Program-made: the position numbers and the translations under genes
Shown: positions 50,600 to 60,899 of the stretch, in pieces
Position numbering within the stretch: the stretch's first letter is position 1
Layout: the number at the start of each line of letters is the position of its first letter
Assembly (NCBI RefSeq): GCF_001039355.2
Contig: NW_019776079.1
Span: 1,110,023 to 1,174,022, forward strand
Length of the DNA: 64,000 bases
Origin: Lingula anatina
Lineage: Eukaryota > Brachiopoda > Lingulata > Lingulida > Lingulidae
Reading direction: 5' to 3'
The notes under the pieces: model-generated
What the model was told of the DNA's origin: nothing
Database searches by the model: none
The model's input: the letters and a program-made list of their open reading frames with translations, nothing else

Positions 50600-51633
50600 G
50601 GTGAAAAATTGTTGAATAAAAATGGCAACAAAGCTTGTTAACTTGTAATTATAGATTAATTTGATTTGTAGAATGGAAATAATATTTCAGTTTATGAAAT
50701 ATTTTCGAGCAATTTTGTCGAGTGATCAATGTTCATATTTGCTACAAGGAGGAAATAAATGTCTCTGAATCAATAGGTTAATATTTGTATGTTATAAACC
50801 TTCGAATTGTCGGTACGTACCTGAAATTACCGACATGTGATGAAAATAAACCACCATGATCCAGTGTTCATTTCTTCCGGGAAGGACTACTTGGACATCA
50901 ATATCATAACAAAATGAGTAAAAGGTGTTTTCGGGTAATCTTGATAATTGCTTGGTGCTTATGGAGAACTAGTGGATTGTTTTAACTTCATTTTAAGAAA
51001 TACATTCATTGCTCACAAGGTGTAGACAACATAGTCTGTAATTCATAAATAAGAGGTTGTCCTTTATTAAAATCAGTGCTGTAGATAACACAAATTTGTG
51101 ACTTGCTCAAATCCTTAGAGTTGGTGCGTCGACCTTCTAAAAGTCAAATGAGTAATCACGTACAAATCTAGAAAATAAATAAATAAATTGACATAAATGT
51201 ACTCTAAATAAAAAAACTGCTTTAATTTTAGAAAAACACTATGAACAGCTACATACAGTTAACTTTAAGGTACATTCCACTTACTTTTTTGCTACTTGCG
51301 TTGAATAACTACACTGCATATATTCTTTACAGTGACAACTGTTCGGTATACTTTCTACTTACCCCTGCCTCTCGATTGCATCTGCCTGTATACTGACACG
51401 CTTTATATATACTAGTCACTTTTCACCGACAAATGACAAGCTCCAATCACTGCGTGCAAATACACAAGGTCAATTTACACAGGAGATAAAAACTTAAGCA
51501 GTGGAATGACTTGAGTGAGGCGAGTTACAATGAAAAGAACATCATCGTCAACTGATCCTAACCATTTATTAAGTAATTAAGATCCTGTACAAATGGAGGA
51601 TAGTATAAATGACCAAATAGCCAAGCAAATAGC
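50600..51633. other. No gene seen
   Basis: AT-rich spacer between the module array and a minisatellite. I see no exon with conserved protein similarity and no RNA gene. Confidence 0.5.
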
Positions 51634-51942
51634 CAAGGTGGGGTGAGTCCATTACATTGGAGGGGTGTGAGGTGGGGCTAGTCCATTTTATCTGAGGGGT
51701 GACAGGTGGGGCTGGTCCATTCCATTGGAGGGATGTCAGGTGGGGTGAGTCCATTCCATCAGAGGGATGACAGGTGGGACGAGTCCATTCTATCGGTGGG
51801 GGGGGGGTGCTTGGTGGGGCGAGTCCATTTCATCGGAGGGGTGTCTGGTGGGGCGAGTCTATTCAAATGGAGGGGTATTAGGTGGGGCAAGTCCATTCCA
51901 TCACAGGGGCTGTGTGGTGGGGCGAGTCAATTCTATTTGAAA
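51634..51942. repeat. G-rich minisatellite, about nine units of 31-35 bases
   Basis: Units read roughly GGTGGGGYGAGTCCATTCCAT followed by YRGAGGGGTGTCA-like sequence. Starts are at about 51636, 51671, 51705, 51738, 51771, 51813, 51847, 51880 and 51916. The G strand is the plus strand. A short protein frame through it is only a repeat translation. Confidence 0.93.
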
Positions 51943-53670
51943 GAATGTCAAATTAAACTATTAAAACAAACATTATTTGTGAAATTCGAAATTGTTCACA
52001 AAAATACATGAAGGAATCAAGAATATATTCCATATATCATTTCAAATGCTCACAATTTGTTTCAGAGAACAAAAACTGAAAAACGCACCTTTGTTTACAT
52101 TCAAAATATAAATTTAGGCAAATTTTAATCGTTGCCATTAAAAACAAGTCCAAATAAGAATTATTCCCCTTTTTAATTTTTCTGCTCAAGTGTCAAATTG
52201 AACTATTCATACGAAGAATAGGCTAACTAATATAAATCAATTCACGGTAGGAAAAAAAAACAGAACCCGTCAAAAAAGGACCCTTTGCTATATAAGGAAA
52301 TATTGGGGACTTATATCCAGGAGGACAAACGAATTATTTCCATTTTGCTTTAGAACAAAATTTTAATTTGAAAATTTAAAAATGAGGGCTGTCGGTTTAT
52401 AAATACTGGGTATTTTACAACTATTTCATTTTAGGTACCACAGAAAGAAGACATTATTCACAGATCAGAATAAGACGATTGACTTTGGAAGTCTTGAAAC
52501 ATGAAATAATATTACTCGTTTCTGCTTATCACGATTACTATTTTTTCGTCAAAATTTCATAGCACAACGAATAAAACGCTGAATTATTTATTTAATATTT
52601 ATTCAGTTTTCATATTATGCACGAACGAGCAGTCCTGTGTGTGAAACAAAGGCTAGGTTCCGTAGGCTGCTTGCAGGAGCATGTTGTGCAGAATTTCATT
52701 GAGCTTCTGAAAATAGAAACGTTTACTACTTTAGACTAGACGGACAGGCTTTTAACCTACGAATAATGCATTAAATTTTACAGAGGGGGCACTTAAAATT
52801 GAAATGGCGTGCGTGTTTAGTGACTTGTCTGATGTTCAGGCTCATCCAGGCAGAAAAAAATGTTGTTTAACGTCTAAATTTATTGTCTGAAATTAGTTTA
52901 TAATGATATAACTACCTCTTGCTATAATAATAATAATAATAATAAAAACTGATAACACAACCCGTTTCATTTGAGGGAAGATTTTGACTACGACCATTAA
53001 TATATTCCACTTGATATTAAAGATTATAACACCTACTACAGTGCATATTGACGCATTTCAGAGAAGCGCACAAGAGATCATTTACAAATTTTCATGGAAG
53101 ATTATAGAAAATATGTTGAACACATGTAATTTGTTTTAATTAAGTAAATAGTAGTACAAGGACTCATGTCATAAATATTCTTTCGTTTGTCTGCGCCTTT
53201 AGTATTTAAAAATGTCGGTGGTTATAGAAGAAATACTGATACTCACAAGGATGCATTTGCTTCTAAGCCTTCTAAAAGCTCGACCTCATGACTGCACCAC
53301 ACATAGTGCTAGGTCTACACCCGACCGTGTCGAACTGCGAAGTACGCATTCGGGAAGCATGAGCAGCTTATTGTTATGCAAATTACAACAGGCAGGCCTC
53401 ATTTTAGGTGAGAGGTTGTTACTGAAACGAAGGTTCAATAAATTCAGTGGTGATGCCTTCGCGTACGCTCCAAGTTGTCATCGATGACACACACGATACT
53501 CAGACATACAGTACGAACCTTTTAATGCTAGGTGTGACAGAGCCGTTATGCATTGGTTAGACTATCAGTCTATCAGAAAACGTTAAGAAAGTTATAGTTA
53601 CGTTCTACACTGCCATTGTTATGATCATTGATCCGAGAAACGTTGCCACCAGAGGATTAAAGGTTGTAAT
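51943..53670. other. No supported gene
   Basis: Spacer with an AAT run near 52926-52946. An open frame at 53212-53487 (91 codons) has no recognisable family, and I found no supporting splice or repeat context. Otherwise nothing was seen. Confidence 0.4.
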
Positions 53671-53831
53671 TTTCTTTCTTACGAGGAAAAGTGAATCTTA
53701 GAGAACATAAAATACAGAGGAAATAGATTTTACTGGATAAGCGCTGCGATCAATTGACTATATTTATCAGGGTTTTTGGAAAGGTGAGAACAATCGTTAA
53801 ATTGTTACGTAGGCCTAAATGTGAAAAAAAT

Positions 53832-54023
53832 GGTTACATGTCGATACGTCCCCGCACCGATACTCCCCACATTACAGATATACTGAGGGGGAGTATCGGT
53901 GCGGGGATGTACCGGTGCGGGGATCTATCGGTGTGGGGTCGTATCGATGCGCATAATACAAAAAATTACTAAGGGGGAGTATCGGTGCGGGGAGTAACGG
54001 TGCGGGGGAGTATCGACATGACC
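53832..54023. mobile_element. GC-rich inverted-repeat element built from GGGGAGTATCGGTGCGGGG units
   Basis: The ends GGTTACATGTCGATACGTCC and GGAGTATCGACATGACC are inverted repeats. The interior repeats GGAGTATCGGTGCGGGG in both orientations, five or more times, with CCGCACCGATACTCCCC on the left. It interrupts a module of array II. Non-coding. Confidence 0.8.
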
Positions 54024-54327
54024 TCAAAAAGGTGTAGTGCTGGTTAAATTAAATTATGTATAAAACAATCAGTATTTCCGCGTAGTGTGTTTTCTGGGGG
54101 GGAAATTTAGTCATGTTCTTTGTTTATATTTACAAATAGAAGGAAGAAAATTCATAAAGTATTAGTTTGCGATACGTGAATATAGGTAACATTTGAATCA
54201 GTGCATTTGAATATTAGACTCCATGTTGCGGATGTGTTTTGTTGATGCATGTAGTTTTGTGCCACCATAGGAACATGACGTTTTGCCGTCGTCGACGTCT
54301 GTTACGTGTTTGTTTTGCTATGTTACG

Positions 54328-54417
54328 AGGAAGAGTGAATCTCAGAGAATTTCAGATACAGTGAAAATATATTTTACAGCACAAGTGCTGCTATTGACAA
54401 TCGCCATTTTAGTAAAG
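54328..54417 (+). pseudogene. ATG-less copy of the putative membrane-anchor exon
   Basis: Thirty open codons in the same frame as 48563-48664, sharing SESxRIS and YFTAQVLL and ending at the same donor (AAG/GTAAG). The start codon position reads AGG (ACGAGG in place of ACGATGG). Either it is a decayed first exon or translation enters from elsewhere. Confidence 0.4.
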
Positions 54418-55509
54418 GTAAGAGAGATCGTTTAATCGTGTCAGACAAAAAAAAGTACTGGATAAATCAATTTTGTATAATTCAAATAAGCCTATCAATT
54501 TTTTTGGCTTGTGCAAGAGCGAGTTTGCGCGATTTTCATTGTGACATTTAAATAATGATAATACGTTGATGATTGCACTAAAACACAGTTTTCAATTAGC
54601 GAGTGTAATAACTCGTTCAATCGCGTTAAAATGACGAAACTTAGAAATACATTCTACAATATTCTAATTTTATTGAATCCAAGCAGTGAAGGTTTATAGT
54701 CAGTTAGGAGAAGTTCAGCCGTGTTCTTCAGGTTCATATTTACAAAAAAGAGAAAATAAATACAATCGATTATTAGTTTGCAATACGCGAATGTAGGTGT
54801 TATTAAATATAATGATTCGGTTGCTTTTTTGTATGTTTAGTTGATTCATGGAGTTTATACCACCATAGGAACGTGACGCCTTGCCGTCATCGACGTCATA
54901 AACGCATAGAGGAATGCATTGAGTTCAATGTGTTTTGCTATGTCATTTGGTAAAGCGAAGCTAAGAAAATATCAAATACAGTGGCAATAGATTTTACTGG
55001 TTTATGCAGCATATGTACTTCCCGTGATTTTAGGAAAGTATGTGAAACCGTTAAAGGATTGCAGAAAATGAAAAAAACCTGAAGCTGGTTTAAATATAAT
55101 TTTGTATAATTCAAACAGTATTACCTCATCATGTATGATCATGTATTTATGTTGGCGAATTTTTACCGTGTTCTTCAAGTTCATATTCACAAATATATGG
55201 GAAATTCGCAGATACCCGTTTGCAATACGTAGGTAGTATTGGAATATTATGATGCATAAATATTGGAATGTTATTATTTTGTTTGTTTGTTATGTTGATG
55301 CATATAGTTTAGTACCACCATGTGAACATGATGCTTTGCCGTCATCGATGTCATGGCCATATAGAATATTTATGGTCACATGTTCAGTTGGTTTTGGTAT
55401 GTTACGAGAAAGTAAAAAATTCATGTAGTCTACAGTGGAAATAGACTTCATAGTATAAGCACCGCAAGCAACTGGCTGTATACTTATTAGCTAATGATTT
55501 AAAATTGAA

Positions 55510-56969
55510 GGTAAGACAATATAAGCGCGCACACACACACATCTCAAAAAAAAAAAAAATTGTTTGGAGGGGATAGAGATTTTAAAATCATTCAACTTTA
55601 AAAATTATTAAAATGCATTACTATAAAAATTTATTAGCACGTTATCATTATATAATGGAATCATATTTGATTGGTGATAAAAGATTATCAAAGAACGAGG
55701 ATGCAAACTATTGGCATAAAATACCATGAATAATTAAATGGTTATTTCAATCAAAAATAGACAGCCCTCTAAGCGTCGACACATCACTATCTTAAAGTTT
55801 TTGTCAAGCGAATAAAATTGGTCACATAGTTCACCAAGTTCACCAAGCAGTAAGAACTGAAGAAAACTAGCTCTCATTAATTCTGCAACAACATGTATAG
55901 GTTGCTGTACTTATCTATAAATCAACTGTAGCACCAAAATTATTGTGCATATTCTAAATCATTCTAAAACAACTTTTTACTCCATGACATGAATTTCTTG
56001 TAAATAAATAATTAAAACTGTATATGAATTATTTTTTGCATTTCAGCTAATTCACATTTTTTTTGTTTGGAGAACTATATCAATTAATGTCTCTTTGGTA
56101 CAGGTAATTAGCTGTGCTTCAAGAATTATTTACAAGGAAAGATGATCTGAGAATTGTAAATGACCAACAATTTTAACTTGATAGGTCTTTGAAATTTGAA
56201 CATTTGTAGCATGTTGCCTTACAACAACATAGGAATTAAACTAATCTCCTGGCTATATTGTATCACAAATCATCACTTTCAATCAATTATAAATTAATCA
56301 AAATTGAATCATGATAGTTATTCAACCTCATTCAAACCACTGTCTTATTCTTTTGAGGATATAATAAGCTATGTATGAACTTGCCATTAAAAATTGACAC
56401 ATTTTCTACACAAAAGCCATTAAAGATAACAAGAATTCCAAAAAGTTTCAGAATTACTTTCTCTTCATTCCCAACAATTCTTTTGGTTGCTTTAATAATC
56501 AGACAAAATCACAGTATCAAAAAATACTGAATCTTTATACTTCAAGTTTGTTTGAGCATTGGATATAGATGGAATTGATTAAAATCCAACTTAAAAACCT
56601 GGGTTCAGAAATATGGTTGAAGGTTACAATATGGTTAAGATGAACTTTGGAAAAGTGGTTTTAAAAAAGAAATATTCAGTACGGTGCTTCAGAAGGTTGG
56701 TTTGACTGAGGTTTTCTTTTTTTTTTTAAACAAACACACAAGTTCGAATGTATCATTTGTTTCTATAATATCAACATAAAGAGTTGTCAGCCCTGTTAAA
56801 ACCCTGCACTTCAATATGAATGTAGGCTGAAGTCAATGGACAATCTACATGCCATGTAGTAATATCAAGATGCAGCTCTCCCCAGCAGCATGAGAGAAAG
56901 CATACGGTTAAAGCATTCATAACTCTCTAAAGAGAATGATTCAATTCAAGAAGAAACTGTATCCATGTA
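55510..56969. other. IPO13 3' flank
   Basis: AT-rich DNA below the IPO13 stop on the minus strand, likely including its 3' UTR. No coding block was recognised. A near-identical copy lies at 59420-60899. Confidence 0.5.
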
Positions 56970-58581
56970 TCATATAAGACCCACAGACTGGGCAGCATAC
57001 TCGGTTCCAATCATACCACGGCACATCAAGGTGAATTCTTTCACTGTCTCTTTTAACCTCCTCTTGTGGACTCTTTCCCTGCAAAATACAATGAACATAC
57101 ACACTGTTAATTTATTAAAAAATGTTAAAGCATAGGTCAATGATAGAAACAAGCATGGTGAATAAATTCTACAGGGCTCCATAATGTATTTGATGTCTGA
57201 TAAGATTTACTAAACATTCAATGGTAAACAGTGATCATTACCCATCTTTAAACATTTAAGAATACCACACTAACACCTTATCTTTTATAAATGGATTTTT
57301 ATATACAGTAATTTAATTAATTCCCACATATCCTTCAAAATTCTATTTCATAACAAATGTAAAACTTCAGCCTCCTGGCTGCAATATTAAAATAAATCAT
57401 TACAATTATTGTTACATGGTCATAGAATTTTGACGCTCACTAATTGACATCAGTCAATTATCCCAGCTTCAGTTAATTCATTTGTCAAGTTGACCTCACA
57501 GAAAGTCAAAAAATTGTATTATACTATTATCAGCAGATGAACTTACTTCATAACCATTTTGACAAAGTGTTCCTTCTGCTGCTGTGTGACCCTGTTGTTG
57601 GGGAAGTCTGGCTGGCTCAGCAGGCCCTGTAAACACTTCCTGAAGTATTCACAGTGGTTCCTGTTTAGAGCAAGAATGACATCTGCCATGGAGTCAATTA
57701 CACCTCTTGGGGAATCTCCTCCAATTGCCTAAAATAAATACATAGATAAATTAACAAATTAATAAAAATAAGAAAGGTATTAATCAGGACTGCCATTTAG
57801 TGAAAAAAATATGGTGTGGGGTCCAGGGGGCTGCTTAGGCCAATGATATTTTTGCCTCCCAAAAAGTCAGATATCTGCCGATTGATATTTCTGTCACATT
57901 AACTGAATTCAGTCAACTCAGTTCAATGCTAAATTGTTTTATTTCACAATGAAAGCCCACCTGACCAGTTTGAAACATTTAAAAACTAAAACTTGTAGAA
58001 GAGAAACTATGGTAAACAAGCTTTATAAATTGCCCTTCTATCATTGTTTCCATAGCATCAAATAAAATCTAGCCAATATTACTTACCCGCAATATCCTCT
58101 CAATCAATGTGTGACCATGGTTCAATATGATCTCTTTTACAGAAGGAAGTTTGCAGGAATTTGTAATAAATTCACTCTGAAAGAAGTTTTAACTTTTGTT
58201 TAATCAGTAAAAAGAAGTAGGAGACTTTGACTAGTATCTGCATGCATGCTTTTAAAGACCACGGTTCTCAGGGACAAAACATTCTGTCCCCTGAAACTGT
58301 CTCAAACAGTAAATTAACAATATACAATATGTAAAGCATAATATTTTGTAGATAATGTTTTTAAATGTGTTTTGAATGGTAGCACAAATTCTAAGCCAAT
58401 AACAATAGAGAATCAAAGAATGCACACTGAAACTTCTTGTATAAACTGTTTCATACATTTAGTTTATGTAAAAGGAGAAAATGCCATTATCAATGTTCTA
58501 GAACTACAAACATTACACTCACCAAGAAACTACAAGAAGCTTTCACTGTGCCATTTTCTGGTAAACTGATGCCTACAACTC
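56970..58581 (-). CDS. IPO13: Importin-13 C-terminal exons, copy A (5' end cut by contig join)
   Basis: Exons 58581-58523, 58176-58087, 57728-57547 and 57078-56970 encode the last part of importin-13, a karyopherin-beta that carries cargo both into and out of the nucleus. GTVKAS, AIGGDSPRG, FADxL-like MADVILALNRN, and the end ERVHKRRLKETVKEFTLMCR then GMIGTEY match the IPO13 C-terminus. Compared with copy B it has His for Gln (EQ/EH-FVKMV), Ile for Asn (MxGTEY) and a TGA rather than TAA stop. It is most likely the other haplotype of the same gene. Confidence 0.88.
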
Positions 58582-60899
58582 CTGAGGGAAAGAAAAAATA
58601 ATTATAAATCTATTAATATTTTATTCCTCTCACAGTTTTTAATTAAATTTATGATAAATCTAGAAACTGAAAAAGAAAATAAGAAGGTTCCTACTGAAAA
58701 TAAATGGGTTCTGATAGCACAGTTTAGTGCTTCAATCAATCACCAAAATTATCATTTGATTGTTCNTACTGCATAGGAACGTGACGCCTTGCCGTCATCG
58801 ACGTCATAAACGCATAGAGGAATGCATTGAGTTCAATGTGTTTTGCTATGTCATTTGGTAAAGCGAAGCTAAGAAAATATCAAATACAGTGGCAATAGAT
58901 TTTACTGCTTTATGCAGCATATGTACTTCCCGTGATTTTAGGAAAGTATGTGAAACCGTTAAAGGATTGCAGAAAATGAAAAAAACCTGAGGCTGGTTTA
59001 AATATAATTTTGTATAATTCAAACAGTATTACCTCATCATGTATGATCATGTATTTATGTTGGCGAATTTTTACCGTGTTCTTCAAGTTCATATTCACAA
59101 ATATATGGGAAATTCGCAGATACCCGTTTGCAATACGTAGGTAGTATTGGAATATTATGATGCATAAATATTGGAATGTTATTGTTTTGTTTGTTTGTTA
59201 TGTTGATGCATATAGTTTAGTACCACCATGTGAACATGATGCTTTGCCGTCATCGACGTCATGGCCATATAGAGGATTTATGGTCACATGTTCAGTTGGT
59301 TTTGGTATGTTACGAGAAAGTGCGTAAAAAATTCATGTAGTCTACAGTGGAAATAGACTTCATAGTATAAGCACCGCAAGCAACTGGCTGTATACTTATT
59401 AGCTAATGATTTACAATTGAAGGTAAGACAATATAAGCGCCCACACACACACATCTCAAAAAAAAAAAAAAAAAAAAAACTGTTTGGAGGGGATAGAGAT
59501 TTTAAAATCATTCAACTTTAAAAATTATTAAAATGCATTACTATAAAAATTTATTAGCACGTTATCATTATATAATGGAATCATATTTGATTGGTGATAA
59601 AAGATTATCAAAGAACGAGGATGCAAACTATTGGCATAAAATACCATGAATAATTAAGTGGTTATTTCAATCAAAAATAGACAGCCCTCTAAGCGTCGAC
59701 ACATCACTATCTTAAAGTTTTTGTCAAGCGAATAAAATTGGTCACATAGTTCACCAAGTTCACCAAGCAGTAAGAACTGAAGAAAACTAGCTCTCATTAA
59801 TTCTGCAACAACATGTATAGGTTGCTGTACTTATCTATAAATCAACTGTAGCACCAAAATTATTGTGCATATTCTAAATCATTTTAAAACAACTTTTTAC
59901 TCCATGACATGAATTTCTTGTAAATAAATAATTAAAACTGTATATGAATTATTTTTTGCATTTCAGCTAATTCACATTTTTTTGTTTGGAGAACTATATC
60001 AATTAATGTCTCTTTGGTACAGGTAATTAGCTGTGCTTCAAGAATTATTTACAAGGAAAGATGATCTGAGAATTGTAAATGACCAACAATTTTAACTTGA
60101 TAGGTCTTTGAAATTTGAACATTTGTAGCATGTTGCCTTACAACAACATAGGAATTAAACTAATCTCCTGGCTATATTGTATCACAAATCATCACTTTCA
60201 ATCAATTATAAATTAATCAAAATTGAATCATGATAGTTATTCAACCTCATTCAAACCACTGTCTTATTCTTTTGAGGATATAATAAGCTATGTATAAACT
60301 TGCCATTAAAAATTGACACATTTTCTACACAAAAGCCATTAAAGATAACAAGAATTCCAAAAAGTTTCAGAATTACTTTCTCTTCATTCCCAACAATTCT
60401 TTTGGTTGCTTTAATAATCAGACAAAATCACAGTATCAAAAAATACTGAATCTTTATACTTCAAGTTTGTTTGAGCATTGGATATAGATGGAATTGATTA
60501 AAATCCAACTTAAAAACCTGGGTTCAGAAATATGGTTGAAGGTTACAATATGGTTAAGATGAACTTTGGAAAAGTGGTTTTAAAAAAGAAATATTCAGTA
60601 CGGTGCTTCAGTAGGTTGGTTTGACCGAGGTTTTCTTTTTTTTTTAAACAAACACACGAGTTCGACACAGCTGACGAATGTATCATTTGTTTCTATAATA
60701 TCAACATAAAGAGTTGTCAGCCCTGTTAAAACCCTGCACTTCAATATCAATGTAGGTTGAAGTCAATGGACAATCTACATGCCGTGTAGTAATATAAAGA
60801 TGCAGCTCTCCCCAGCAGCATGAGAGAAAGCATACGGTTAAAGCATTCATAACTCTCTAAAGAGAATGATTCAATTCAAGAAGAAACTGTATCCATGTA

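Larger units (their letters stand above)
48440..50600. repeat. Array I of CRE-core modules (five units)
   Basis: Diverged direct repeats with a conserved core GTCATCGACGTCATGACC, preceded by GGAACGTGACGCTTTG and followed by GCATAGAGGATTTG. Cores are at about 48489, 49198, 49727, 50190 and 50440. Upstream of most cores is TTGTTGATGCATGTAGTTTT then GTGCCACCATA; downstream is TTTTGCTATGTTACGA, a first-exon-like block, and an A-rich tail with AATTTTGTATAA. Spacing runs from 250 to 710 bases. The core contains GACGTCA, one base off a full CRE (TGACGTCA). Confidence 0.8.
53670..55510. repeat. Array II of CRE-core modules
   Basis: The same module family as 48.4-50.6 kb. A first-exon-like block near 53680-53790 lacks a clear core. 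Cores follow at about 54270 (GCCGTCGTCGACGTC), 54869 (GCCGTCATCGACGTCAT) and 55327 (GCCGTCATCGATGTCAT). TTGTTGATGCATGTAGTTTT again precedes the 54270 core. The last two units are repeated at 58772-59500 by the assembly duplication. Confidence 0.78.

Noticed and set aside
51706-52011. 101-codon Gly-rich frame
   Set aside because: Translation of the G-rich minisatellite.
53212-53487. 91-codon frame as a gene
   Set aside because: No family recognised, no promoter, splice or repeat support, and near-chance length.
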